7,861 nt of DNA from CAZXCQ01 sp964639275 (lineage in GTDB: Bacteria > Desulfobacterota > DSM-4660 > Desulfatiglandales > Desulfatiglandaceae). The DNA lies in the NCBI GenBank assembly GCA_964639275.1, contig CAZXCQ010000294.1, forward strand, positions 1 through 7,861. The letters are read 5' to 3'. The position numbers and the translations under genes are program-made. Positions 1-7,098 of the stretch are shown in pieces. The notes under the pieces were generated by a model. The model saw only the letters and a list, made by a program, of their open reading frames with translations. It was not told the origin of the DNA and ran no database searches. The stretch's first letter is position 1, and each line of letters begins with the position of its first letter.

Positions 1-94
1 AGAGGAGACTGACCTCCCTTCGGGTCCCCTCCATATCGATGGTCCCCATGTTCTCGGCTATCGCTATGATCTTTGCCGGTATGGCTAGGCACAT
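1..94 (-). CDS. hypC: HypC/HybG-family hydrogenase maturation chaperone, N-terminal part only
   Basis: The frame starts at an ATG at 94 and runs off the left edge after 31 codons. The protein begins M-C-L-A-I-P-A-K-I-I, the hallmark N-terminus of HypC. It continues with a beta-rich stretch (M-G-T-I-D-M-E-G-T-R-R-E-V) typical of this small family of about 75-95 residues. In the family, Cys2, exposed after removal of the initiator Met, helps carry the Fe(CN)2CO unit with HypD and delivers it to the immature hydrogenase large subunit in the cytoplasm. A GGAG Shine-Dalgarno (plus-strand 104-107) lies 9 nt upstream of the ATG. The gene begins 36 nt after the stop of the maturation protease, so the two are probably cotranscribed. 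Further hyp genes may lie beyond the left edge, which cannot be seen here. Confidence 0.93.
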   Translation of the reverse strand, partial: MCLAIPAKIIAIAENMGTIDMEGTRREVSLL

Positions 95-130
95 AATGAT
101 ATACTCCGGTACTCCATTGATCCCCTACTC

Positions 131-682
131 TCAACGGGTGGGGCCCATGGACCGGTCATATGATCCGTCGGGGTAGTTTTTGTGCGGTCCTCGAGGCCGA
201 TATTCCGCCCCCAAACGATCAAGCTCACCCAGGACCATCAGGATCAGATCGTCCACCTTCTCCCGCACCGGGGGGGTCAGCTCCAGCCCAACGGTCTCTA
301 TGTCTTTTGGTTCTATTCCCACGATGACCGTTTCGGGCACCTTGTCCAGGGCCTGGCAAAGGGTCAGCGCCTCCAGGAGATCTACCTGATGAAGCGAGTT
401 CTTTGCAAAGACCCGTTTTGGAATCTCTTCCCCTTGGAGCCGGTGCAGGGTCCCGGGCGCTTTCCCGTTTTTGATGGCGTCGACGACTATCAGGTGGTCT
501 GCCTCGGAGATAATCCCCAGGAGGTTCATGCCCAGGACCCCGCCGTCCTCCAACGATACGTCCGGGGAAAACTCGTATCGTTCTCTCAGGGATTCAAGTG
601 TATGGATCCCGACCCCCTCATCGGTAAAGAGGATATTGCCGACCCCCAGGACGGTTATGTGTCTTTTCTCAGCCCCTTCCAT
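131..682 (-). CDS. Hydrogenase maturation endopeptidase (HyaD/HybD/HynC-type, peptidase family M52)
   Basis: This is a cytoplasmic nickel-dependent endopeptidase that removes the short C-terminal tail of a [NiFe]-hydrogenase large subunit after nickel insertion. From the chosen ATG it has 183 residues. It shows the family start V-L-G-V-G-N-I-L (11-18) and the metal ligands expected from HybD: Glu22 in D-E-G-V-G, Asp68 in V-V-D-A-I and His98 in S-L-H-Q-V-D. Their spacing is almost that of HybD (E16, D62, H93). The conserved G-I-E-P is at 122-125. The last 20 or so residues are a polar tail beyond the usual family end. The start is uncertain: the frame is open to an ATG at 772, overlapping the upstream gene, but the domain begins right after the ATG at 682. 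No strong ribosome binding site precedes 682, and a TTG a few codons upstream is also possible. The gene lies 49 nt after the RND gene. The large subunit in this window has a 15-residue tail after its final motif His, so it is the obvious substrate. The stop codon is TGA. Confidence 0.92.
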   Translation of the reverse strand: MEGAEKRHITVLGVGNILFTDEGVGIHTLESLRERYEFSPDVSLEDGGVLGMNLLGIISEADHLIVVDAIKNGKAPGTLHRLQGEEIPKRVFAKNSLHQVDLLEALTLCQALDKVPETVIVGIEPKDIETVGLELTPPVREKVDDLILMVLGELDRLGAEYRPRGPHKNYPDGSYDRSMGPTR

Positions 683-731
683 CGCACCGACCACCAAGAC
701 ACCCCGCTTATACCCGAAGAGCCCCTGGGTT

Positions 732-3700
732 TCAAGGGATTTTTCCAGTCCCCCCGTCCCCTTTGGCCTCACTGAGCGCCTGGAGGGCGTCTTTGATCAT
801 CGCCTTTACCCCTCTTTCCAGGTCAGGATCAAGGGATGCCAGCCCAATAGTGGCCTTGACCGATATGGGGTTTGGGACAGCCTGAAAGCGATGGGCCTCC
901 ATGAGGCCCTTGACCCGTTCACCCAGGGCATTTGCATCCTTACGTGGCGTGTGAGTCAGTATAATAGCAAACTGGTTGACATTGTAATGGCAAACCAGGT
1001 CTGTCTGGCGGACATTTTGCTTTAGGAGCCTTGCGGTGTCGGTGAGCATGATATTTGCTGCCTGATGGCCGTAGAGCCGACTCATTTCATTGAAATTTTC
1101 CAGACCCACCAGAAGGAGTGAAAGCGGCGTCTTGTATCTGCGGGCCCTGGCAATCTCTTGATCCAGCACACCCATAAAGAAATCTCTGGTATGAAGACCC
1201 GTCAAGGTCTCGAGGGTGGTGGCCTTTAGGAACGATTCCGTGAGCCCTTCCACGCGATCGCAGAGCATGGTCATGAGGTTAAAGAAAAACCTGTGGGCCG
1301 TTGGGGGGTAAAGCCACTGGAGCCTCTTGATCATCTTTTCGTTGATCTCCAGGAGCTCGGTCGACGAGGAGGCTATCACAGTGGCAGATCTTTCGCACGA
1401 TCGTATCATCCCCATCTCACCCACCACATCCCCGGGCCTGACTCTTGCAATGAATTGTCTGACGCCCCCGGCAGCATCCGCTCGCGCCGCATCCGAGACA
1501 TCGACCACATCCAGCTCCCCTGAGATCACGGCATACATGGACTCCCCGACCTCTCCCTTTTTCATGATGACCTCTCCGGCCTCGTATGTCCTCAGTGCAC
1601 CCGCCATCAGGATATAGTGGACCTGTGTGCGGGAGAGACCGTCAAAGAGGGGGATCCCCTTTTGGGGATCCTTCCCAAGCTTCAATTTTAATAGATCCCA
1701 GATGGTCACCAGTTCCACATGGAGCATGAGGGAGGGGAGGAGAATAAGGTCGGCCATCAGGGCCGAGAACATCGTAATGACCATCAGCAGACCAAATGTG
1801 GCCGTGGGTTTGAAATTGGAGACCATCAATATGGAAAAGCCCACACCGATGGTGACGGTGGTCAAGATAATGGGTCTTCCAACGTGTTGTAAGGTTTCCT
1901 GAAGTGCCCTCTTTTTGTCGAGATCCTTTTTGAACTCCCTGTTATAACAGACCAGGTAGTGTATGGTATCATCAACGGCCAGCCCGATGGCAATGCTGGC
2001 TATCAGGCTGGTTGCCAGGGACAATGGAATCCCCAGCCATCCCATCAGACCAAAGGTGACGACGATCGGAAAGCAGTTGGGAAGCATCCCAATCACCCCC
2101 ACCTTGTAGGACATGAAGAGCAGGAACATAATGGCAAAGATAAGGATCAGGGTCAGAAAGAGGCTTTTCACCTGGCCCTCGGTGATCAGCTGGCTACTGT
2201 GGGAAATCACCACCCCTACCCCTGTGACCTGAAAGGAAAAAGGGCTCGGGAAATTTTCCTGTAGATAGGCCTCTATCTTTCTCTGGATTGCCAGGAAATC
2301 CCGGGAACTGGATATATGGGTACGCAGCATGATATTTGCCTTTGAGAAGTCCTCGGTCATAAAGGTCTTTAACACATCTTCTCCCAGCATGGTCTTGTAG
2401 CTATTTATCAGCATCCGGACCTCAAAGGCCTCTTCGGGTAAGGCATAGGACTTCCGGTCATATTGATTGGTGGCATAGTTCACCAGCTTGAGATAATCGA
2501 CAAAGGTGATGGTCTTATCTACCCCTTCCAGTGATCCCAGAAATTGTTGAAGTTGCTCTATCTTTTTTAAGTGGGCCGGGTCTTCAAAGTAATCACTCGC
2601 ATGGCTGTCGAGCGAGACGTTTATCGGGAAACTCCCGCTCATATGATGATGGATATCATCAAAATTCCGGGCCACGTCGGTGTCCTTCTTAAAGAAATCC
2701 ATCGGATTGGTCTCCACATCAATCCGGGAGATCCCTATGAGTCCAAGGACGGACATGATGGCAAAAACGGGAAGGGCGATTCTCTGGCGACGGATGTTTA
2801 CCCTTATGATCCCGGACAAGATCCGGCTGATGAAGGCCCGTTTGACCACCGGGTCTCTGGCTTTCCCCTCTGGAAAGGGCAACAGTGCCATGACCGCAGG
2901 GAGGAAGGTGAGCATGATAACAAGCATGGACAAGATCCCCAGACATGAAAAGACGGCGAATTCGCGGATCGCGTGGATCTTATTAACAAGCAGGGACCCC
3001 AAACCGATGGTTGTCGTAAGAACGGCAAGAAAAGTGGGAAACCCTAGCTGAAGGAAACACCGGAGCGACGCCTCGTGGGGGGTGTTGTACTTTTTAACCG
3101 CCAAGAGATATTCGGGGAAGATATACATACAGTAGGCGGTCCCCACCGCAATAAGAAAGATGGGAACAATCATGGTCAGCATGGAAAGGGGGGTCCCGGT
3201 CCAGGCCATCAGCCCAAAGGTCCAGATCAGGGCCATAATCACCGAACCCGCAGGGATCAATACGCCCCTCAGGTTTCTAAAGGACAAAAAGAGGATCATG
3301 GCAATCAGGCCAAATGTGATGATTGGCAGCCTGAGGAAATCCTGTTCTGTAAAGTCCGCCAGGGCCTTGGAGACAACGGGCATTCCAATCTGGTAGAGGG
3401 GGAACGTGGCCTTATAATCACCTATCACGTCTTCTATTGCATCTATCACCCGGTCCTTTTCCTTTATATCTTCGAGTATCAAAGAGACGACAGTGGTCTT
3501 CCGGTCCAGGGATATGAGGTTTCTCTGGAGCAGATCAACCGGGGATATGATCGTTTCAAAATCTGACAGGGTCCATTTTCCGGTGATATCCATGGCCCTC
3601 TTTATCCCTGGCAGACTCAAGACCCGTCTGACGCCTTTGATCTTTGACAGTTCGTTGGCCAGGTGATCGGTCTGGCCGAATGTCTCTGTTTGAAAGATGT

Positions 3701-3947
3701 CTTTGGTCTTGGCCACCACCAATATGATCTCCTCGCAGCCAAAGGTCTCTTTGAACGCCTTGTATTGAGATGCCTCTGGAAGGTCCTCAATGATGAGATC
3801 GTAGATGGTTGTTTGAAAAAGGAGTCCGGGGATCTGAAGGGCAAAGATGAGGGTGACCAAGAGAACGGAGATGATGATCCGGCGGGGATGATTGACAATA
3901 TACCTGAGCCAGGATTCCGGCCCGGGTATTTTGGAGAGATAGCCCAT
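732..3947 (-). CDS. RND/MMPL-family membrane protein fused to a cyclic-nucleotide-binding domain and a degenerate GGDEF domain
   Basis: This is a 1071-residue inner-membrane protein with a duplicated RND architecture. Half one has TM1 at about 22-44, a periplasmic loop to about 205 and five TMs at about 206-358. Half two has a TM at about 388-406, a loop to about 593 and five TMs at about 594-742. The second half carries G-L-A-V-D-D-T-I-H-Y (655-664), typical of the MMPL/SSD-like exporters related to HpnN. A cNMP-binding fold follows at about 768-890; G-E-M-G-M-I at 843-848 and R-S-A-T-V at 853-857 look like an intact phosphate-binding cassette. A diguanylate-cyclase-like domain spans about 910-1060. 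It keeps T-L-T-G-L-H-T-R (914-921), but the GGDEF signature is N-V-N-Q-F (989-993), so it should be catalytically dead. I infer a transporter or sensor whose activity responds to a nucleotide; the substrate is unknown. The start has a good AGAAGGG ribosome binding site 7 nt upstream. It lies downstream of the hydrogenase terminator, so it may have its own promoter. The stop is TGA. Confidence 0.88.
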   Translation of the reverse strand: MGYLSKIPGPESWLRYIVNHPRRIIISVLLVTLIFALQIPGLLFQTTIYDLIIEDLPEASQYKAFKETFGCEEIILVVAKTKDIFQTETFGQTDHLANELSKIKGVRRVLSLPGIKRAMDITGKWTLSDFETIISPVDLLQRNLISLDRKTTVVSLILEDIKEKDRVIDAIEDVIGDYKATFPLYQIGMPVVSKALADFTEQDFLRLPIITFGLIAMILFLSFRNLRGVLIPAGSVIMALIWTFGLMAWTGTPLSMLTMIVPIFLIAVGTAYCMYIFPEYLLAVKKYNTPHEASLRCFLQLGFPTFLAVLTTTIGLGSLLVNKIHAIREFAVFSCLGILSMLVIMLTFLPAVMALLPFPEGKARDPVVKRAFISRILSGIIRVNIRRQRIALPVFAIMSVLGLIGISRIDVETNPMDFFKKDTDVARNFDDIHHHMSGSFPINVSLDSHASDYFEDPAHLKKIEQLQQFLGSLEGVDKTITFVDYLKLVNYATNQYDRKSYALPEEAFEVRMLINSYKTMLGEDVLKTFMTEDFSKANIMLRTHISSSRDFLAIQRKIEAYLQENFPSPFSFQVTGVGVVISHSSQLITEGQVKSLFLTLILIFAIMFLLFMSYKVGVIGMLPNCFPIVVTFGLMGWLGIPLSLATSLIASIAIGLAVDDTIHYLVCYNREFKKDLDKKRALQETLQHVGRPIILTTVTIGVGFSILMVSNFKPTATFGLLMVITMFSALMADLILLPSLMLHVELVTIWDLLKLKLGKDPQKGIPLFDGLSRTQVHYILMAGALRTYEAGEVIMKKGEVGESMYAVISGELDVVDVSDAARADAAGGVRQFIARVRPGDVVGEMGMIRSCERSATVIASSSTELLEINEKMIKRLQWLYPPTAHRFFFNLMTMLCDRVEGLTESFLKATTLETLTGLHTRDFFMGVLDQEIARARRYKTPLSLLLVGLENFNEMSRLYGHQAANIMLTDTARLLKQNVRQTDLVCHYNVNQFAIILTHTPRKDANALGERVKGLMEAHRFQAVPNPISVKATIGLASLDPDLERGVKAMIKDALQALSEAKGDGGTGKIP

Positions 3948-4021
3948 TTGTTGGCCCTTCTAAGGGTGTCTAGATCAATTGTTTTGTGGAATATATCAAT
4001 CTTTGAGGGATGGCGGAAGCA
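3948..4021 (-). other. Intergenic segment upstream of the RND gene, probable promoter region
   Basis: This short gap lies between the hydrogenase terminator and the RND start codon. Read on the minus strand it is AT-rich and contains TTGATA followed about 17 nt later by a poor -10 match (GATCTA). It ends in the AGAAGGG ribosome binding site. A separate promoter here would explain expression beyond the terminator, but the -10 match is weak and the call is tentative. Confidence 0.3.
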
Positions 4022-4064
4022 AAAAGGCCCTTTCCCTCTAACGGAGAAGGGCAAAGGGCCTTTT
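4022..4064 (-). terminator. Intrinsic terminator after the hydrogenase large-subunit gene
   Basis: A 12-bp perfect stem joins AAAAGGCCCTTT (4022-4033) and AAAGGGCCTTTT (4053-4064). A further CCCT/AGGG pairing (4034-4037 with 4048-4051) extends it inside, around a one-base bulge. Read on the minus strand the descending arm ends in a run of five T (4025-4021), 15 nt after the stop of the large-subunit gene. The hairpin is nearly symmetric and could work in both directions. It suggests that the hydrogenase genes form a bicistronic unit, with partial or no readthrough into the RND gene. Confidence 0.85.
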
Positions 4065-4079
4065 CGCTCTGAGAGATTC

Positions 4080-5726
4080 TTAAAGGGCCTTGACCTTGTA
4101 GACCTGGTTGGAGTCCGGGTCTATGACGTGAACGCCACAGGCGATACACGGGTCAAAGGAATGGACTGTCCGGAGGATCTCCACGGGACGTTTTGGGTCT
4201 TGAACAGGCGTTCCAATAAGGGCCTCTTCAACCGGACCCAGCTTGCCGTTCTCGCATCGCGGCCCCAGATTCCAGGTAGAGGGCACCACATACTGGTAGT
4301 TCTTGATCTTCCCATCTTCAATCTCTATCCAGTGACCCAAGGCGCCCCTTGCGACGTCGTTCAGGCCGCAACCCCTGGCACTCTTTGGCATCTTCCACGG
4401 ACTGTAGGTCTTGTTGTTCCCATTCTTGAGGTTCCCCACCAGATCCATGACCCAGCCTTCCATGGCATCCCCAATCGCCACGGTCTCCAATCCGCGTGCG
4501 GCGGTCCGACCCAGGGTGGAGAATAATGCCGTCACAGGGATACCCAGTGCCTTGAGGGCATTGTCCACAAGCCCCTGGATCTCTTTGCTGCCCCGGGCAT
4601 AGGCCACAAGCACCCTGGCCAGCGGACCGACCTCACACGCCTCACCCTCATAACGCGGGGCCTTGAGCCAGCTGTATCGGGCTTCGGTATTATACTGGGG
4701 GTCTCCTTCATAGGGATCGGTTACACCCTGGTAGGGATGTCTGGCTTTGCTTCCCTTGTACCATGAGCGAGCAATGTGTTCGGTGACCTTCTCGGGTTCA
4801 GCCATCTTTACCCCCTTGAGGTTGCGGTTTAGGATGACGCCGCGGGGCAGAAAGAGGCTGTCGGGTTCTTTGTCCGATAAGGGCAGCTCGCCCCAGGCCA
4901 GGAAGTTGGTGGTGCCACCGATGCTGCCCCACCCCTTGTAAAAGGAGGCGATGGCCAGGAGATCCGGGATGTAGACATTCTTTACAAAATCCTGGGTCTG
5001 TTTCCAGAGAAACAGAAACTCTGCAATTCGATCGGGTGTAAGATCTCTGACACAGGTCACCCCGCCCACCGCCAGGGCCTGAAGGTGGGGGTTCTTGGCG
5101 CCAAATATGGCGTGCATCTTTACGGCCTTGGCCTGCAAACGGAGCGCCTCTATATAGTGGGCCACCGCCATGAGATTCGCCTCTGGAGGCAATTTATAGG
5201 CAGGACTGCCCCAGTACCCGTTTGCAAAGAGTCCAAGCTGGCCGCTATCCACAAAGGTCTTGACCCGTTGCTGGACCTGTTTGAAATAGGGCACCCCCCC
5301 ATGGGGGTCGTTGCTGACATTATCCGACAGGGCGGCCGTCTTTTTCGGATCGGCCTTGAGGGCGCTGACCACGTCAACCCAATCCAGGGCGTGGAGATGA
5401 TAAAAATGCACAATGTGGTCCTGTTGGAATTGCGCCCCATGGAGCAGATTTCTGATTATGCGCGCATTGTCCGGGATCTTGACACCTACGGCATCTTCCA
5501 CTGCCCTCACCGAGGACAGATAGTGGGTGTAGGTTCACACCCCGCAGGAGCGCTGGACAAAGAGGGGGGCATCACGGGGATCCCTACCCTTTAGGATATT
5601 CTCTATCCCCCGGAACATCTGCGCAGAGCTCCAGGCATTGACCACCTTACCGCCGGCCACCTCAACTTCGATTCGCAGATGGCCTTCTATCCTTGTAATC
5701 GGATCGATTGTAATTCTCTTGCCCAT
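4080..5726 (-). CDS. hynA: [NiFe] hydrogenase large subunit with in-frame TGA (probable selenocysteine 64)
   Basis: This is the catalytic subunit of a Group 1 periplasmic uptake hydrogenase (H2 to 2H+ + 2e-), 548 residues if TGA 5537-5535 is read through. It starts M-G-K-R-I-T-I-D-P-I-T-R-I-E-G-H, with a GAGGAG ribosome binding site (plus-strand 5731-5737). The first nickel motif is R59-S-C61-G-V-U64-T-Y-T-H68, in which TGA occupies the second, bridging cysteine. The frame continues without damage through A-R-G-A-L-G-H-W, V-V-P-S-T-W-N-L-G-P-R and the last motif D-P-C527-I-A-C530-G-V-H533. A 15-residue tail follows His533 and is the expected target of the maturation protease. The tail and folding with the Tat-bearing small subunit imply export as a complex. 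Conventional gene callers would split it into a 63-aa fragment and a 476-aa ORF starting at GTG 5510. Family membership is certain. Readthrough rests on the SECIS-like hairpin and the intact downstream frame. A sequencing error or a nonsense mutation is the alternative. The stop is TAA. Confidence 0.9.
5484..5534 (-). promoter_or_regulatory. Bacterial SECIS-like element directly after the in-frame TGA of hynA
   Basis: Counting from the base after TGA, a 7-bp stem UGUCCUC/GAGGGCA (17-23 with 27-33, one G-U pair) closes on the three-base loop GGU (24-26; plus-strand 5511-5509). Below it is a four-base one-sided bulge UAUC (13-16), then CCAC/GUGG (9-12 with 34-37). An outer six-pair stem ACCUAC/GUAGGU (1-6 with 46-51) begins at the base after TGA. 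Bacterial SECIS elements are known to lie in the coding sequence just after UGA, with the apical loop roughly 16-37 nt downstream and a G among its first loop bases; E. coli fdhF has a GGU-containing loop and a bulged U on the 5' side of the stem. All these traits are met here. SelB binding is inferred, and selABC are not in the window. Confidence 0.8.
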
Positions 5727-5730
5727 TTTG

Positions 5731-5737
5731 TCTCCTC
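5731..5737 (-). promoter_or_regulatory. Ribosome binding site of hynA
   Basis: On the minus strand GAGGAGA precedes the ATG at 5726 by about 4-6 nt. It fixes the start of the large subunit upstream of the TGA and shows that translation is meant to begin with the intact N-terminal domain. It lies in the 61-nt gap after the small-subunit stop. Confidence 0.8.
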
Positions 5738-5787
5738 TCTTTTCTTAAGAGTGTTTGCCTGTCTTCGAGACCATATGCCATGCGCGT

Positions 5788-6732
5788 TTATGCGCTTGTC
5801 TTGAAGAAGGGGGTCATCTTGTCCCAGAAATTCGGTTCACTACAACCGATACAGGGGTGGCCTGCCTCTATGGGCCAGCTCGTACCGTCGTTATATTTGG
5901 CCGTGGGGCAATTGTTGTAGGTCTCCGGGCCCTTGCACCCCATCTGGTACAGGCAATACCCCATTTCCGCCTCCTTTGAACCAAATTCTGTCACCATTTC
6001 GTCGTTTTCGTAGTGAGACCTCCTGGGGCACTGGTCATGAATGGTTTGACCATAGGCAAAGAGCGGTCTCCCGATATCATCCAGGGCGGGGAGTTTTCCC
6101 AGCAGCAGGAAGTTGACCACCGTTCCCACAAGATTGATGGGGTTGGGTGGGCAGCCAGGTATATTTACCGTCTTGATCCCAAGGGCATCACCAACGCCCT
6201 TGTACCCCCCCTGGTTGGGTGCTGCTGCCTGTATACCGCCGTAAGAGGAACAGGTGCCCATGCAGATCACCGCAAGGGCCTGAGGGCAGACATCCTGGGC
6301 AGTTTTCAGGAATGTACGACCCGCGATCTTTCCATAAGCACCATTGTATTTGGTTGCAACGGCCCCTTCGACCACACAGATGAACTTTCCCTTGTACTTC
6401 TTGACCGCCATATGAAGGACATCCTCTGCCGCAAGACCGGACGGGGCCATTATGGTCTCGTGGTATTCAACGTCCAGGATTTCCATGACCAACTCGTCGA
6501 TCCATGGATACATGGACCTGAGCGCGGCCTCTGAGCATCCGGTACATTCGGCAAAGTGGAGCCAGACAACCGGTGGCCTCTGTTTGGGGGCCGCAAACAC
6601 CTCGGCCACCCGGGGAACAAATGAGGAAGAGAGCCCCAGGGTAGCGGTCACGACCCCACAGTACTTCATAAAGTCCCTTCGTGAGATTCCCTTCTCCGCC
6701 AATCTTTCGTAAAACCTGTCTTCATCTTTCAT
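5788..6732 (-). CDS. hynB: [NiFe] hydrogenase small subunit, Tat-exported, three Fe-S clusters
   Basis: This is the electron-transfer subunit of the periplasmic hydrogenase, 314 residues, close to the usual length of soluble HynB proteins. A Tat signal has S-R18-R19-D-F-M-K followed by a hydrophobic stretch (about 25-38), with likely cleavage near A-E-V-F-A-A (43-48). Proximal [4Fe-4S] ligands are Cys63 and Cys66 (E-C-T-G-C-S-E), Cys161 (G-T-C-S-S-Y-G-G) and Cys194 (G-C-P-P-N-P). The distal cluster has His232, Cys235, Cys260 and Cys266. The medial cluster has Cys275, Cys294 and Cys297, with Pro287 at the position that makes it [3Fe-4S] in standard [NiFe] enzymes; [NiFeSe] enzymes usually have a cysteine there. 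No C-terminal membrane anchor follows the F-W-D-K-M-T-P-F-F end, and no cytochrome b gene is adjacent, so a soluble periplasmic acceptor such as a c-type cytochrome is inferred. The start at 6732 is chosen over an ATG at 6768 because of its AGGAGG site and because it puts the Tat motif near residue 18. The stop is TAA. Confidence 0.96.
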   Translation of the reverse strand: MKDEDRFYERLAEKGISRRDFMKYCGVVTATLGLSSSFVPRVAEVFAAPKQRPPVVWLHFAECTGCSEAALRSMYPWIDELVMEILDVEYHETIMAPSGLAAEDVLHMAVKKYKGKFICVVEGAVATKYNGAYGKIAGRTFLKTAQDVCPQALAVICMGTCSSYGGIQAAAPNQGGYKGVGDALGIKTVNIPGCPPNPINLVGTVVNFLLLGKLPALDDIGRPLFAYGQTIHDQCPRRSHYENDEMVTEFGSKEAEMGYCLYQMGCKGPETYNNCPTAKYNDGTSWPIEAGHPCIGCSEPNFWDKMTPFFKTSA

Positions 6733-6738
6733 TCGGCA

Positions 6739-6744
6739 CCTCCT
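6739..6744 (-). promoter_or_regulatory. Ribosome binding site that decides the hynB start
   Basis: A perfect AGGAGG lies 6 nt upstream of the ATG at 6732. It supports this start rather than the in-frame ATG at 6768, which lacks such a site. A second AGGAGGTGC copy occurs about 80 nt further upstream in the leader without an obvious reading frame behind it. Confidence 0.85.
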
Positions 6745-6757
6745 GATGCTGGTTAAT

Positions 6758-6779
6758 GGTGCTTGCAAAAAAGCGCACC
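6758..6779 (-). other. Leader hairpin upstream of hynB
   Basis: GGTGC (6758-6762) and GCACC (6775-6779) form an inverted repeat. Inside it a T-rich loop is flanked by GC pairs on the minus-strand RNA. It sits about 14 nt upstream of the hynB Shine-Dalgarno and could affect translation or RNA stability. No known riboswitch class is recognised, and the stem is short. Confidence 0.3.
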
Positions 6780-6899
6780 CCGTCTATGCGGCAGGGCAAT
6801 TATCCTGCAAAAGAATAGCACCTCCTTTCTGTCAGAACCCATCCGCATAAACCGGAAAACTGAAAATTGAGTAACATTTTAGCCCTCTTAAACCCGGGG

Positions 6900-6927
6900 A
6901 ATGGGGATTCCGTACGGAATCCCCATT
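6900..6927. repeat. Perfect 28-bp palindrome upstream of the hydrogenase operon
   Basis: The sequence from AATGGGGATTCC to GGAATCCCCATT around the centre GTAC is identical on both strands over 28 bases. It lies about 170 bp before the hydrogenase start. As RNA it would form a 12-bp hairpin with a four-base loop. On the plus strand it is followed by TTTTCC, so it might be a weak terminator for plus-strand transcription. As DNA it could be an operator for a dimeric regulator. No known operator consensus is recognised. Confidence 0.7.
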
Positions 6928-7098
6928 TTCCTAACTAAGTGCCAATTTTGAAAAGGCCAAATTCATACAAAATTGAAGGTTTCGCAAAAGGTCAAATGTG
7001 CTTAATCGCTTTTAGAACCTGTGGACCTCAACCAAAAGTCAGGAACATTTCAAAGATACTGAAATCCCGATCTCCGCCTTTGTGAGGACATGCCCCAT
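6928..7098. other. Gene-free stretch between the palindrome and the first repeat cluster
   Basis: No credible gene is seen on either strand. The only structure noted is a small AT-rich inverted repeat, CAATTTTG (6943-6950) and CAAAATTG (6968-6975), next to the palindrome. It could be part of the hydrogenase upstream regulatory region, but no clear promoter was found. Confidence 0.4.

Noticed and set aside
4080..5510. Independent gene starting at GTG 5510
   Set aside because: The codon lies inside the conserved S-S-V-R-A-V-E-D helix of the large subunit, and such a start would lose the N-terminal nickel motif. It is the product of the TGA interruption.
5085..5594. 169-codon plus-strand open frame opposite the large subunit
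   Set aside because: It is antisense to a strongly conserved gene and its peptide shows no domain-like pattern. The other plus-strand frames opposite the hydrogenase and RND genes were rejected for the same reason.
4080..5726. Large subunit as a pseudogene broken by a nonsense mutation
   Set aside because: Only one interruption exists, it falls exactly on a catalytic cysteine codon (TGC to TGA differs by one base), all other motifs are intact, and a SECIS-like hairpin follows. A sequencing error remains possible and is stated as the alternative.
6930..6944. Sigma-54-type promoter on the minus strand upstream of hynB
   Set aside because: TGGCAC is perfect at the -24 side, but after the 5-nt spacer the -12 side reads TAGG instead of TTGC and lacks the essential GC. 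Other GG/GC pairs in the leader have the wrong spacing.
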